From NCBI GenBank assembly GCA_023376005.1, contig CM042143.1:80323381-80387380 (forward strand): a stretch of DNA of 64,000 bases, written 5' to 3'. The position numbers and the translations under genes are program-made. Each line of letters starts with the position of its first letter. Positions within the stretch are counted from its first letter, which is position 1. The notes beneath the pieces are model-generated. The model was not told the DNA's origin. It did no database searches and was given only the letters and a program-made list of their open reading frames with translations. Source of the stretch: Doryteuthis pealeii (taxonomy: Eukaryota; Mollusca; Cephalopoda; Myopsida; Loliginidae). Positions 30,956-42,156 of the stretch are shown piece after piece.

Positions 30956-33006
30956 AGTAAAATTAAATAACTCTCACGAGAGGCATCAACAGGAAGAACC
31001 ATTTGACCATGCGCAGAAACAAAAGTGACTTCAGCGGCTCAACGAAGACCGTTACTTATAACTTCGTATTTACTTAGCTATTACTAGCTCGGGAAGAAAT
31101 TCCCTCTCCAATGAGTAGTGTGAACCGAGAAATAAAAATTGAACTCTGAAAGTAACCATTGTCTCCTGGACTTCCTTAATACCTTTCAGCCTGACGACCG
31201 ACAAGACAGAAGGACCACGCGTAGTGGGGGTTAAAGAAGAAACAAGTAACAACTCATAACAACCTAACCCCATACTCGAAAAGGATTGATGTGCCGTAAA
31301 ACAAAGCAGATAAGATTAAGTTTCAGTCATTTGTTTCATTCTTTTGATCATAATTTTTTTTTTTTTTACCCCGGAAGTCACCTTCTCAGTGGTTGTGGGG
31401 AAAGGTAAAGGTAAAGTAATATAACGGGTGAGTGATTTGTAGCGAGTTTAAGACGCGTTTTCTGTTGTTTTTTGTTTTTTACATATGTAACAAAAAGGAT
31501 AATGACTGAAACTTATTTTTATCGGGATAGTAAATATTTCATTCTATATATAATTAGTACATTACCGCAGACATTTTTCTCAGTGGGATATTCCGGACAA
31601 GTGCCGACCCCTCCCGGCCCATTTAATTCGTCCATTCTAAGATACAGAGAAGCCATTGGAATTTAGGTGTTATTTTTACTGACCGAGGAGAAGTAGGTTG
31701 GGTCACGTGACCAGATGACTTACTATTGTGAGCTGCTCAAATTAGCATCTGGTCGTTTGATGGTCTCAATGACATTTTCATAAATGTTTGGCGCTCTTAA
31801 TTTAAGCAAACCAAACTTTGTTCGTTCTCATTTGCTTACAAATAGTGTGCATTAAAAAATTAATAAAATAAAATAAAATGAAATAAAATTGGTATCGATC
31901 TAGATGTGTAAACACACACATTCATGTATGCACGCACTATTCTTAGTTCTCGAAATGAGCCCATGAGCAGTCTTATTGTCTGCGTCTCTGAAAAGACATT
32001 TTTCGTCAGCCTAGAAACAAGTCCCTCCCTCGCGAAAAATAAAATAAAAAAATATACATAGTTTTGTTTTGTTTTTTTAAATATTGGAATGTTTAATACA
32101 GTCTGAGGTTGATAGGGAGGGTGCAAGTTCAGTAAAGATCGAATTAAAAAATAAAATGGAATTATTTTCGTCTCAAATATATTTCATTTTTTCTTCTTCT
32201 AATGGAGTCTATAATGATATAATAAAAGAACGGACATAATGCGTCGACAAAAAAAAAAAAAAAATTAGCAGAAAGAACGAAAAGCTGGAAAATTGACCGG
32301 GAGAAGACAGGGATAGTAAAAAGAATGAAAAAGCTGACTAAAATGAGTAAGAGAATGAAACACGGTGATCACGTTAAAAAAAGGGAAACGGAAGAATAGA
32401 AATACTGTTAAAAATTCTTAAATATTTTAGTTCTCTATCTCGTTAAAAAAAAAAGGTGACAGACACAGTAATTGAATGCTTGACCTAATCGATTAAAAAA
32501 ATATTCATAGACTATTCGCATTAGGATACCGGAAACAGGGCAACTGTGCAGCAGTGATTTTTCGATCTATTCAATAATTTTAATCAAATGATTTTCTTCA
32601 AGACAAATCCAGGATTCAAATATGTTTTTTTTTAATTAAATAATACAGACGAGTTGAGCAGTGTACCATTTTATATGCAAGAAGCTATTTCCTTAGCTAG
32701 TCATTGAAGATGAAGATCGATACAAAATTAAACAAATGACCGCGTTTCTTGTGTTCAGGACTACTGATAGTATATTATTTAATAACAGAATTATATAAAG
32801 AATAGTAGACTGAAATTTTCATTGCATGTACCTGTAACGCGGCAAAACGGCACATCCTGTTTTTTAATTAACAATACATCTAAAATCCTTTTTTTAAAAA
32901 AAGGAGCCAATTTGCAAAGTAAATGATGATTTTGTAGGGTCTGAATTCACACTGAATGTCATTTTTAATAAAAAAAATCATTCAAATTCTCAACATAGCA
33001 AGAATC
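30956..33006. other. About 2 kb with nothing recognised
   Basis: AT-rich unique-looking sequence without the window's repeats. Short open frames lack family resemblance. Confidence 0.5.
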
Positions 33007-33227
33007 CACAAGGTTTCGGTTTCGATACCAGCCCTCGCTAACTCAGCGCATGAGTAGCACAGCTTGGATCTGTGTAGTAAAGTGGTGAGCTGCTGGTAGG
33101 TGTGGCGCCCCACTTCAGACGCAAAAAAACAATCTCCCTAATCTAGCGCTAAGGAAAAGAGGATAGACTCCCCAACTGTCTAGTTGATACCGACAATATG
33201 CCACTCCGCTTACTTTACTCACTCCTA
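33007..33227 (+). mobile_element. SINE-B copy, head truncated before the B box
   Basis: Starts CCACAAGGTTTCGGTTTCGA, then GCGCATGAGTAGCACAGC to GCCACTCCGCTTACTTTACT. Confidence 0.9.
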
Positions 33228-33265
33228 GACATAAGTATGGTTATAATTACGGACCGCAGTAACAA

Positions 33266-33286
33266 CGTGAACCCAATAGGTTCACG
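33266..33286. other. Perfect 8-bp hairpin next to CGAAAC
   Basis: CGTGAACC, loop CAATA, GGTTCACG, then GTCGTCTCGAAAC. The hairpin-plus-GAAAC layout recalls hammerhead-like relics, but no CUGANGA core precedes it. Confidence 0.5.
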
Positions 33287-33326
33287 GTCGTCTCGAAACA
33301 TTTAAACACATGTTTTTCTATTTAAA

Positions 33327-33470
33327 CATAGATGGGACCTTAACAGGTACTACCATTCCGGGTCAGGGTGAACTTAAGAGCAATGGCGATGAGGGGGGTT
33401 CTCAACACTCCCCAGAGCTCCAGAATTGGAACTTCACCATTAGATGCAGTTTAACGCCATACCCTGAACA
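33327..33470 (-). mobile_element. REP-D fragment
   Basis: CATAGATGGGACCTTAACAG, CTCCAGAATTGGAACTTCAC, AGATGCAGTTTAACGCCATA. Confidence 0.85.
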
Positions 33471-33840
33471 AAAAATATTTTCATGCAAAGGGTTGCTCCT
33501 AATTATTTCTTGAATTCCAAACTTAGAAATGTACTACTCATATATAGGTCGATATGTTTTTTAAATTTTCGCTGAAATATTACATCTTTAAATTTCGACC
33601 TATACACGGGTATATACGGTACCACTTAACCCTGGACTCAAACAAGCATAAGATACACCATCCATCATATAAGTACAAGTAATTTTAATTCTGGTTTGAA
33701 CAAATTTGTCGTTTTGAAGCCAAACTTGAGTCAGCGTGAGAAAAGTCGTAAATAGGAGAAGGAAGTAGAAGAGGACGGTTCCGTTCGTTTTTTTGAGTAT
33801 GAAGGGTCGGTAAGTTAATGTTAAATAAGTAAAAGTAGAC

Positions 33841-33845
<5 letters not shown>
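33471..33845. other. No recognised feature
   Basis: Unassigned sequence before a long TA tract. Confidence 0.5.

Positions 33846-33915
<70 letters not shown>
33846..33915. repeat. (TA)n microsatellite
   Basis: About 35 uninterrupted TA repeats. Confidence 0.98.
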
Positions 33916-33916
<1 letters not shown>

Positions 33917-34096
33917 AAGACATAATTGCTCGGTACGGGGTCAGAAATATAGTGTCTTGTTTATGTTTCTCCCATCTTCTTATTTTTAATTTTTTTTAAT
34001 CTTTAAGAAGAGCAGTTTGCTCGTATATTGAAATGTGGGCACTTGCTATTTGTCTTTAAGAGTGACGTAACTAAAATACAGTAAATGTGGGGTTCA

Positions 34097-34163
34097 TGAA
34101 AAACGTGAATGAAATTACATTACACGCATAAAAGCGTGAATGAAATTATGTTACACGCATAAA
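34097..34163. repeat. Two tandem 33-34 bp units
   Basis: CGTGAATGAAATTAC and ATTACACGCATAAA recur as CGTGAATGAAATTAT and GTTACACGCATAAA. Confidence 0.85.
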
Positions 34164-34229
34164 TTTAGTGTTTGCAAAGAACAAGATAACCTTTTTCTTG
34201 TTTTGTTTTTAAAAGAAGAGTATCTCAAT

Positions 34230-34672
34230 TGCCCTGTCACTTAAAATACGCTGACTTTGTATCTTCCTTACGGAGGGGTAAGATCCATAGAGAGGTTTCC
34301 TAGGTATGACATTATACTGCATCTGATGGTGAGGCCCCAGTTCTGGATATCTGGGGAGTGTGGAGTACTCCTTCACTGCCATTACTCCCATGCCCACTGT
34401 GACCTCATACTAAAAATCTCATCTAACCAAATTTAATGCCAAATGTATGTATATGTTTATGTAATAATAATAAATCTATTTTAAAACCGGGAGTGGTAGT
34501 ACTTGTTAGGATCCCATCTAGGGGTCAAATTAATTGTGTGGAAAAAAAAACCTTTTAAACAACTGCACAAAAGATGTAAATATGAACGTACAATGAACGC
34601 CATTCCCTAACATTTAGGCATAAAATAACACTAGGCAGGTTAACATGCCGTTAAAATCAATCAATCATGTTA
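34230..34672 (+). mobile_element. REP-D copy with about 80-bp internal insertion
   Basis: Head ACTTAAAATACGCTGACTTT, body CCCCAGTTCTGGATATCTGG, tail TTAAAATCAATCAATCATG. A non-family stretch at about 34405-34485 separates CACTGTGACC from GGGAGTGGTAGTACTTGTTA. Confidence 0.88.
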
Positions 34673-34969
34673 TAATTTTATTTTTTAAATTTTATTTGAA
34701 ACAAAAGTAGACATGTAAATGAAATTTTAAAAAAAAGTTGCAATCATTTTTTTTATTATATATTTACTACATTCACTTGAGATTTTTCATGGTCGATTTA
34801 ATACAAATGTTCTGTGACGAATCAAGAAAACATGATATTTAATCCAATTCGTACTAACAATCACACTTTAATCGATTTACTGTATCTAACACATATATCT
34901 ATTATACTGACTTGCTAACCTGGTTAGGGTTAGAATAGTGAAAATTGACTTTGTTCTTCTGGTGACCGG
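34673..34969. other. No recognised feature
   Basis: Unassigned AT-rich sequence. Confidence 0.5.
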
Positions 34970-35475
34970 GCTTAAAATAGGATTACTATCCCCTACAGAG
35001 AAGATCCCCCCAAAAGGGGTGTCCTGGGTATGACACTAAACCACATGGGTGGTGAGGCTCCAGTTCTGGGGAATCTGGAGTACCTCATCCTAGCCATTAC
35101 TCCCAGATCCACTGACTAGTAGTACTTGATAGGGTCCCATCTTTGGTTCAAATAGATCTGTTTAAAAATCATTATTATTCGATAGAACCGTGTGCAAAGA
35201 AAAAAGCCTACGACACAAAAGTATGAATATAAACCTACAGAGTGGTCCAAAAGTCTTGTCACTCTCACCAAATATCTCCTAATTAATCAACTATAATTAC
35301 ATGAAATAAGCCACTGGAAATGAAATAAAAAATATATTATATTATAATCAACTATGTTATTAATTATATTATTTAAAAAAAAAAAAAAAAAAGAAAGTTA
35401 AAACAATATGTAGGGGTGACAAGACTTCCAGACCACCCTGTATAATGAACACAATTCTATAATCTTCAAGGGAAT
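34970..35475 (+). mobile_element. REP-D copy interrupted by a mariner MITE
   Basis: REP-D runs from GCTTAAAATAGGATTACTAT to TATGAATATAAACC at about 35235 and resumes after the insert as TAATGAACACAATTCTATAA (35443-35475), matching the family phrase TACAATGAACGCGATTCCCT. Confidence 0.88.
35236..35442. mobile_element. Mariner-type MITE with TA target duplication
   Basis: TA, then CAGAGTGGTCCAAAAGTCTT..., ending ...AAGACTTCCAGACCACCCTG, then TA. The termini match over about 25 bp. The centre is AT-rich with an A run and no coding sequence. Its exact position inside REP-D shows the TA duplication at the insertion site. Confidence 0.92.
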
Positions 35476-35544
35476 AACACTTCAAGGGAAAGAGTCAATT
35501 ATTCAAAGATATCGTTAAGCTCTCTTTAATCTGGCACATAGGTT

Positions 35545-35662
35545 ACTTACCGTGGTTACTATTCTTTAGTGGTTACCCATCTAAATAATGAATAGGTTCA
35601 TCGCTGCTTAACTTTGGTGATCTGGTGGGAACCGTTGCTTTCAGCATGATTTGACTGTAAAG
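35545..35662 (-). mobile_element. 5S-SINE copy
   Basis: Minus strand: TACAGTCAAATCATGCTGAA, AGCAACGGTTCCCACC, AAGTTAAGCAGCGATGAACC, then TTTAGATGGGTAACC (promoter C-block side). Confidence 0.85.
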
Positions 35663-35739
35663 TCTCAATTATTCTTAAAGGTATTTTGTAAAATCGTCGC
35701 TTATAGTCTAAGGTAAAGGTAATCCGATGCTGAATGTTT

Positions 35740-35860
35740 TGGCAAAACCCGGCCCATTTACCGAAATTTTTCTCGTTCCCCAATGATACCTGCATAAAAA
35801 AGGTCTAAAAAAATCTCAGCCTCGGGTTACCCTTACTGCGCTTTTAACCTCGGGAAGCAT
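35740..35860 (+). mobile_element. REP-G single unit, diverged
   Basis: TTTCTCGTTCCCCAATGATA, CCTGCAT, then CCTCGGGTTACCCTTACTGC and GCTTTTAACC match the REP-G unit. Confidence 0.8.
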
Positions 35861-36822
35861 CTAGTCCAATTTCCTCATCTTTTTTGTTGTAACTCCCCTC
35901 CCAACCCCACAATGTTACTCTTCTAACTTTGGGGATTATCAAAAAACAAATAAACAAACAATAATCTTCACTATTCGTATAATAATAAAAACGACCGCCG
36001 CCTTAAACCGTTTCGTAAAAACAAATTAAAAGCATTATAGAGCGATGGCGATGGCAGACGAGGAGAGATTCGGTGTGGGGGGTAAGGGAAGAAAAGCAAT
36101 TAGTAATTCAAACAAAGTAAACGGCTGTGAATTAAGCGTATCGAGAGGTTAACAAGATTAATCGACATCGGATTATTACATCGTGCAACAGTTGAAAGAG
36201 GTTAATCGCTAATCCAAACGGCCGTCAGCCACGTTTTTACACAGTAGTTGTTACAGTAGGAATGGATTTCCGTTTTCTTCATATGTCTGTCAGATTAGTG
36301 CACGAAAATTTTGGATAACAGGTTGGGAGCAAAAGAGGAAAAACAGGAAAAAAAAAAAAAAAAAAAAAATGGGGACTAGTTTCTTTTGTTTTTCTTTTTT
36401 TTCAACTTTAATACAAATCGCTAAAAGTTTTTTGGAAAAAAAATCCACGTAACCAATAAAAATTTTTTTTTAAATGATACAACAAGAGCTATTATCATAA
36501 ATTGTCAAAATTGAAAATTTTAACATAATGAAAACAGACATTTAAGAAACAAACAAAGACGAATTCTAATAATCATAACACAAGAGTATTGCCGATTTTA
36601 AAACAAAAACACCCAACTTTTAAAAACAGAAATTAAGATTTTTTTTTTTTTACACAAAAATGTTGATCTTTCAAAACAAAATAATAATGAAACTTTTTTT
36701 AATTGGGGAAAAAAATTAAATAAGCAATATGCGGTTGTTTTGTATTAAAAAAAAAAAAAAAAAAAAGAAAGTTGAAATAAATGTTTTTCTGTCTCCCAAA
36801 CGAAACAACATTCTATCTAGAC
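35861..36822. other. No recognised gene or repeat
   Basis: Mostly A-rich. 36030-36250 is more balanced and unique-looking and has several TAAT/ATTA words (AAGATTAATCG, GGATTATTAC, GGTTAATCGC); it might be regulatory, but nothing firm supports this. Confidence 0.35.
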
Positions 36823-37081
36823 CAATGTTTTTTCAAACTTTTCTGCAACCCACAGCCAGAAGAACAATTTGAATTGCGACCCATTAAACCTAAGTGTAAG
36901 TGCCGGCTTAGCTCAGTCGCTAGAGCGTTCGGCTAGAAATCAGAAAGTTCCTGGTTCAATACCAGCCCTCGCCAACTCAGCATATGAGTAGCACAGGGAT
37001 CTGTGCGGTAAAGTGAGGAGTTGATGGTAGGTGTGGCGCTCCACCCACTGAAGGGTCGGGACCCATATTTTGAAATCCCTG
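36823..37081. mobile_element. hAT-like MITE with 8-bp target duplication, interrupted by SINE-B
   Basis: The left end CAATGTTTTTTCAAACTTTT, CTGCAACCCA and the right end GGTCGGGACCCATATTTTGA, AATCCCTG are inverted copies in the style of hAT termini (C-A-x-T-G-x-T-T-T-T-C-A-A-A). Flanks are ATCTAGAC (36815-36822) and TTCTAGAC (37082-37089), an 8-bp duplication with one mismatch. Confidence 0.8.
36899..37046 (+). mobile_element. SINE-B copy nested in the hAT-like MITE (3'-truncated)
   Basis: Head TGCCGGCTTAGCTCAGTCGC (A box), GGTTCAATACCAGCC (B box), then GAGTAGCACAGGGATCTGTG to GTGTGGCGCTCCACC. The 3' third is missing. Confidence 0.9.
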
Positions 37082-37239
37082 TTCTAGACCCGTGATTCCA
37101 AACCATTTTATTAAATCAGTACACGTGTGTGTGTAAGTAGAGATGAAAGGTTAAAAGTCACATTGATGTTTGAACCTTTACCAATAAGCAAACCTTTAGG
37201 TAATTATTAAGCATAGACTAAAAGCTATAATTATAGGAC

Positions 37240-37300
37240 ACTTTGTGAGGATCGAACCCATAAACAAACGGCCTACGACATTAATCGTGGCTTCTATAGA
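37240..37300 (-). mobile_element. SINE-C-like fragment
   Basis: GACACTTTGTGAGGATCGAA matches the B-box side of SINE-C; the head side is worn. Confidence 0.5.
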
Positions 37301-37315
37301 AACTCATGATATTTA

Positions 37316-37317
<2 letters not shown>

Positions 37318-37376
<59 letters not shown>
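37318..37376. repeat. (GA)n microsatellite
   Basis: About 28 GA repeats. Confidence 0.98.
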
Positions 37377-37378
<2 letters not shown>

Positions 37379-37409
37379 CGCTAACATAAGACATTCTTGT
37401 TTAATTTTT

Positions 37410-37480
37410 CTTCTTCAATACTTTGCGAACCCCTAAAGGAGGTTCATGGAACGTAAGACGGTTGGGAATCACCTGACTTT
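37410..37480. mobile_element. hAT-like terminus fragment
   Basis: TTGCGAACCCCTAAAGGAGG and GACGGTTGGGAATCACCTG are typical of an hAT right end; no left partner found. Confidence 0.5.
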
Positions 37481-37499
37481 GAGCTGTGCTTCTAAACTT

Positions 37500-37880
37500 A
37501 ACCAATTCTATAGAAAAAGAAGAGAAAAGAAAAAGAAAAAAAAAAAAAGAAAAGAAGAAAGAAAAAGAAAAAAAAGGGAAGAAAAAAAAGGAGAATGAAT
37601 TGAGAATTTCCCTTAAGAGTTGTGTCTGTCAGTAATGTCGAAAGAAGCAAGGAATGACAGAAAGAAAGAAAAATAACGCAAGAAGGAGAAGAAGAAAACA
37701 AAAAGCTAGAAGGAAGAATGGGAGTGGAGGAAAGTGAGGGTAAAAATTACGATAGTAAGAAAAGAGAAAATAAAAAAAGAGAAAGGCAAGAAGGAAAAGG
37801 AAATGGAAAAAAAGAACGAAAGAAAACATGACTATATCGAAGGAAGGAAAGAAAAGGAAGGAAGCCAGAGGCGATTGACA
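37500..37880. repeat. Purine-rich tract
   Basis: The plus strand is dominated by GAAA, AAGAAA and GGAAG words over most of 380 bp. Minus-strand F/L/S-rich frames are its translation. Confidence 0.88.
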
Positions 37881-38259
37881 TAGATAATAAGCAGATTTGA
37901 TGCACAGATCGGAAACTGTCATAATGAACACCGGGCAGATATCTCGCCGTCTTTACTAAACGGGTCTTCACGTTAATTCGGCGTTGTTCACCAGATGTGC
38001 TTAATAATCACATGGGGTGAGACCATCAGTATCACAATAACAGAAAGAGGTGGGGGTGTAGGAGAGAAAGAGAAGGGTTGTTAGTGTTATCATTGGATAA
38101 CAACAGAGATATCGTCGGAGCAACAAGACTTTCTTACAGGAGTGGTTTGTCTTGTTCTACAGTGGAGGTTCGATAAAAGAGGGTGGGGGAATTCGAATTA
38201 GTTGGGTGGTAGCGGGGAGACGTACGGTAGCAGTTGGCGGGAAACAGATTAGACGCGAT
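37881..38259. other. No recognised feature
   Basis: Unassigned sequence between two purine tracts. Confidence 0.5.
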
Positions 38260-38590
38260 GCAGATGAACAGGAGAAAAAGAAAAGAGAAAGAACAATGGA
38301 AGAAAAGGGAAAAGAGAAAGGGAAGAAAATGAAGGAAAAGAGAAAGGGAAGAAAATGAAGGAAGAGAGAAAGGGAGGAAGAGGAAGAAAAAGAGGAAGGG
38401 GAGGAAGAGGAGAAAAAGAGAGGGGGAAAGAGGAAGAAAAGGGACAGAAAAAGGGAAAGAGAAGAAAAAGGAAGAAAAGAGAAAGAAGAAAAGGGAAGAA
38501 AAAGAAAAGGGAAGAAACGAAAAAGGCAAAGAAAAGAGAAAGGAAAGGAAAAGGGAGGTGAAAATAAAATGTCAAAGGGAGGGGAAAGAT
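38260..38590. repeat. Purine-rich tract with minisatellite-like units
   Basis: GGGAAGAAAATGAAGGAA-type units repeat near 38310-38370; the rest is G/A only for long stretches. The KKRERKGK-like plus frame and FFFLFSFP-like minus frames are compositional. Confidence 0.9.
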
Positions 38591-39180
38591 AATAAAAGAG
38601 ATAGAAAAAAACCCAGGAAAGAATTGTTCCGTCCCATGTTTGGTAGGCGTCGTCAGGGTACCATGTTAGAGTAAGTTGTTAAGAGGTCGATATCTTGTCT
38701 TTCATTGCATTTAAGTAAAAAAGGGGATTTACTTGAGGGTGCCCATCACTTCTTCAAGTAGATCTGGGCTACATAATAGCAGTAAAAGCGAAGAATCTAT
38801 GACTATAGACTGAACTATTGTGACATGCAAGTGACAAGACCATGATAAAGATGACTGTTTATAGGATAAAGGTATAAACGTTCTTCACTGGAATCTAAAT
38901 TTAGTTTGTTGATTCTGATAGAAACTGAAACGTGGACAAAGAACAACAAAAAATAAAGGAAGAAGAAAATCGAAAGAAATGGGTGAAGAAGAGAGACAGA
39001 CAGAGACTAATATATATATATATATATATATACACACGATTAAAAACCGAATTGTCGAAAACCAGCCCGACTCGAGTTTCTTGTAATTAAATGTATGTGT
39101 GTGTCTTTCTCTTCCGCCCTCTCTCTCTCTAGCTTTCCTTCTATTTATTCTATTTTTTATAAAATATTAAATTCTTAAGA
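38591..39180. other. No recognised feature; short (TA)n at 39008-39032
   Basis: Unassigned sequence containing one short microsatellite. Confidence 0.5.
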
Positions 39181-39287
39181 AACAACTACTCAAAAATGTA
39201 AATATGAACATACAATTAATGATATTTCTTAACCACTAGACATAAAATAACCTTACACAGGTTTATATGCCGTTAAATCAATCGAGC
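39181..39287 (+). mobile_element. REP-D 3' end
   Basis: AAATGTAAATATGAACATAC, TAGACATAAAATAACCTTAC, GCCGTTAAATCAATCGAG. Confidence 0.85.
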
Positions 39288-40018
39288 ATTTTTTTATTAA
39301 CTTTCAACGCCAATACAATTAAAACAATTAAAATCAGCTCCGAAGAATATTGATTCGTTGTACACTTGGAATGAAAACATTAAGAGATCGAGACTAGAAT
39401 GAAGCTGAGAAAAGTTAGTGTAGGAATAGAATGAAGAAATCGAGTGAATAAAAAAAAAAAGAAAGAAAAAACTGAAAAGAAAGAAAAATAAACAGATAAA
39501 TGAATAGAAATTGTTTGAAAAAAGAAAAAGACAAGAAAAGACGAGAAAAGAAAAAGAGAAGAAAAAGAAAGAACGAAAAGACAGATTTATTGTCAAACGG
39601 TTTATTGCAACAAAGAGAACTGTAAGGGTAAATACATTATCTCACGTGAACATTTCTGTCAAGAATTACCCGTTGGTCACTGAGATGAACGAGAAGGCCA
39701 TAGATTGCATAAAGGCGGTAAAAACAAAAACAAAAACAAAAGAGAAAGAAAAGAAGAAAAAGTAGAGCCAAGTAATATGAGTGTTCGTCACTCTGCATAT
39801 AATCAGTGCCCACTTTATTACATTCACGAGTCTCTAAGTTGCCTGTAATCGTATTCTAAGACTACAACTAAGCTAAGCTCAACAATTACCTATAATCACA
39901 TGTTAAGTGTTGATTAAGTAAGATTCGCTTCTATGCATTCAACTGAAACAACGATATCACTTTTTGAATTTAATAAGCTTTAATTAGTTTGACACGCATG
40001 CTTTATATTGCTTACAGA
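39288..40018. other. No recognised feature; purine-rich part
   Basis: Purine-rich at 39440-39590; frames there are compositional. Confidence 0.5.
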
Positions 40019-40019
40019 A

Positions 40020-40130
40020 ATGGTTCTTAACCGGGGGCCATATGTCCTTCAGGGACCATATAACTTTTTTTTTTGGGGGGGGGGCATACAAAAATATTTT
40101 TTTATAGTAAACAAAATAGAAATCAAAGGG
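40020..40130 (+). mobile_element. hAT-like terminus fragment
   Basis: AAATGGTTCTTAACCGGGGG, CCATATGTCC resembles an hAT left end (GTGGTTCTCAACC style) and is followed by a G run. Confidence 0.5.
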
Positions 40131-40166
40131 ATCCATATTTAAAAAAAAAAAAAAATAAGTACTGAC

Positions 40167-40228
40167 TTACAGTTAACTTTGGTGATTTCGCAGGAACTGG
40201 TGTTTTAAACGTGACTTGACCGTAAGTC
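40167..40228 (-). mobile_element. 5S-SINE fragment
   Basis: Minus strand: TTACGGTCAAGTCACGTTTA, CCAGTTCCTGCGAAATCACC, AAAGTTAACTG. Confidence 0.75.
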
Positions 40229-40252
40229 GATGAAAGTATCATTTGTGGATTT

Positions 40253-40649
40253 GACTGATTGATTTTAACGGTATGTCAACCCGTCTAGAGTTATTTTATG
40301 CCTAGAGGATAGAGAATCGCGTTCATTGTATATTCATATTTATTTTTTGTGTAATTGTTTCTTATGAGTTTTTTTTTTTATTTTTGCACATGGTTCTATC
40401 AAATATGAATAATTTCTAGATAGATTTATTTCTCTCATAGATGAGACTCTAACAATTACTACCACTCCAGGTTAGGTGGATTTGGGAGTAATGGCAATGA
40501 AGGGGTACTTCACACTCTCCAGATCTCCAGTACCAGAGCCTAACCTTCGGATGCAGTTTAGTGTCATATCCAGCATACCCCCTTATTTGGGGGGGGGGGT
40601 CTTATTACTCTACTGGAGATAGTGTATTATAAATCCCACTGACAGGGCG
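40253..40649 (-). mobile_element. REP-D copy, full length (reference copy)
   Basis: Tail GATTGATTTTAACGGTATGT at the left; CCTCTAGGC-type block, CCATCTATG-type block (here CTCATAGATGAGACTCTAAC), and head CCACTGACAGGGCG at the right. Confidence 0.9.
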
Positions 40650-40880
40650 TTTAGTTTACTAAATACGAAGATGTAAACATTGAAAAGACCTATAAGGGTT
40701 TCGGTGTGTTTAAATTTGGCGTTTATGTTTGAAGCCTCTTTCATTTTTGGTATAATGGCGTTAAAAGACAAATATACTAACATTGTATTTAGTTTACTTA
40801 TATAAATGGTTATTTGACTACGAGGTGGGTGGGTGAGGAGGAGAGGGGGCACCTAGCGATTGATTCAACGAAATCTGCAT

Positions 40881-41260
40881 AGTAAATACTTAATCATTAA
40901 CTTGAAGATTACAGAAGGTTGTTAACTTTTCGCCCAAGGCTGCATATCCATCTGTGCGAATAACAAATCGGAGCTATCTCACGGCGTCTATCCCGTTCAT
41001 CGAAGGACATTAAACAAACGAGCCTTGATTGCCGTCAACTCGACTGCCAATTCCAGAGAATTATGCCTGGAAGACAATTGGCATGGCTTTCCCCCAGAGT
41101 CAGGTGCGAGCCGCCGACAAGCCAAAAAGCCGGAACATACAACAACTCGTAAAACTGCACTTACGATTGAGGCAGGATGAGAGAGAGTGTTTGCATTGAG
41201 GTTCACAGTCAGCTGAAGTAGAACTAGATGACACGTGTTCCTTAAAGAAATCGAATCAAC
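40881..41260. other. Repeat-poor island, no gene claimed
   Basis: Balanced composition, no SINE or microsatellite. Both strands are open for 80-90 codons. The minus frame includes LVLLQLTVNLNANTLSHPAS and the plus frame ANSRELCLEDNWHGFPPESG. Either could be an exon or neither; no family recognised. Confidence 0.3.
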
Positions 41261-41266
41261 AGAATA

Positions 41267-41330
41267 CACACACACACACACATGTATATATATATGTATG
41301 TATATATATATATATATACACACACACACA
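41267..41330. repeat. (CA)n(TA)n(CA)n compound microsatellite
   Basis: CA, TA, CA in series. Confidence 0.95.
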
Positions 41331-41689
41331 GCGCAGGCGATTACAATATTTCTCAAGCTGAAGAAAATAAAAAGCCAATTTTAAGTTTAAAAAAAAAAAA
41401 TCATTCATACTTTTTAAAGATTTTTCAAATTCTAAATTAAAAATCAGATCGTCATGTTTCGACAGAATCCTGTCGTCATCAGTATGCAAATTATTTTATT
41501 CCCAAAAAGTAATCTATATTGAAGGAAGAAAAAGGTAATTTATACAAAGTGTCTGAATGCTTAATTTTAAAAATATAACTTTATCACCATTGAAAGACAA
41601 ATTTTAATCAATTATATCTTGCTCCTTTTTTATTTTATTTTATTTTATTTGAAGGATGGTATTCATTTCTTTTAATATTAATTTGGGGT
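41331..41689. other. No gene; contains a hammerhead lookalike
   Basis: AT-rich. On the minus strand 41451-41484 has CTGATGA, a 5-bp hairpin and GAAAC but fails as a ribozyme (see rejected list). Confidence 0.5.
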
Positions 41690-41830
41690 GGAACGGTGAT
41701 ATATTCAGAGTATTTACATCCGGGGTTTTACAATAAATCCCCTGTTCCGCATCAAATTAATATTCTTAGTTTTGTCCGAGCCAGAACAGAAGTGGGCCAG
41801 TTGGCATGGGCTTTGAATATATGAATATGA
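41690..41830 (+). mobile_element. REP-F segment (unclassified repeat)
   Basis: GTGGGCCAGTTGGCATGGGC shared with the 25.0-25.25 kb segment; the rest is only loosely similar. Confidence 0.4.
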
Positions 41831-41961
41831 GCGAGACTTTTCTTTTTTTTTTCTCTCTCTCAAATGGATAAAACTTTGGTTTTAAATAAAAGAATGAATA
41901 CTCGAGTCAGCGTAAAAATAATTGGCGGAAAGTGTTTTTTGACACGCTAACGAAAATATGA

Positions 41962-42156
41962 TTATATCATCATCATAAGTTGTTCTTTTATAATCCTGGT
42001 GCTGTAAACATTTTGTTGTCCCGGATTCCTGTCCTTATTTACGCTATGTTTTTTCTTGGCGGTAACAGGCGTAAAAGCGGCCCAACTTAGATATTTACCG
42101 AGCGCTATTTCTCCACTTTTATCGGCAAATTTATTCAGATATTTTACAAGCCCCAT
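41962..42156 (-). CDS. Hypothetical 64-residue open frame in one arm of an inverted duplication
   Basis: The frame begins MGLVKYLNKFADKSGEIALG and continues KYLSWAAFTPVTAKKKHSVN, then KDRNPGQQNVYSTRIIKEQ. Composition is balanced and not low-complexity, unlike other frames in the window. A pyrimidine-containing stretch ending TTTTATCCAG immediately precedes the start region, so this could be an internal exon with an acceptor site. The duplicated arm at 42355-42600 has several stops in the corresponding frame. I recognise no family. It could be chance, a decayed gene copy or a short exon; no start context or polyadenylation evidence decides. Confidence 0.25.
   Translation of the reverse strand: MGLVKYLNKFADKSGEIALGKYLSWAAFTPVTAKKKHSVNKDRNPGQQNVYSTRIIKEQLMMMI

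Noticed and set aside
38134..38575. Open frames of 68-131 codons on both strands
   Set aside because: Translations of a purine-rich tract (K/E/R on one strand, F/S/L on the other).
41451..41484. Minus-strand CTGATGA, 5-bp hairpin and GAAAC, resembling a hammerhead
   Set aside because: An unpaired extra base lies between the core and stem II, and no UH site with a matching stem I was found. Such CTGATGA-hairpin-GAAAC words are common in other repeats.
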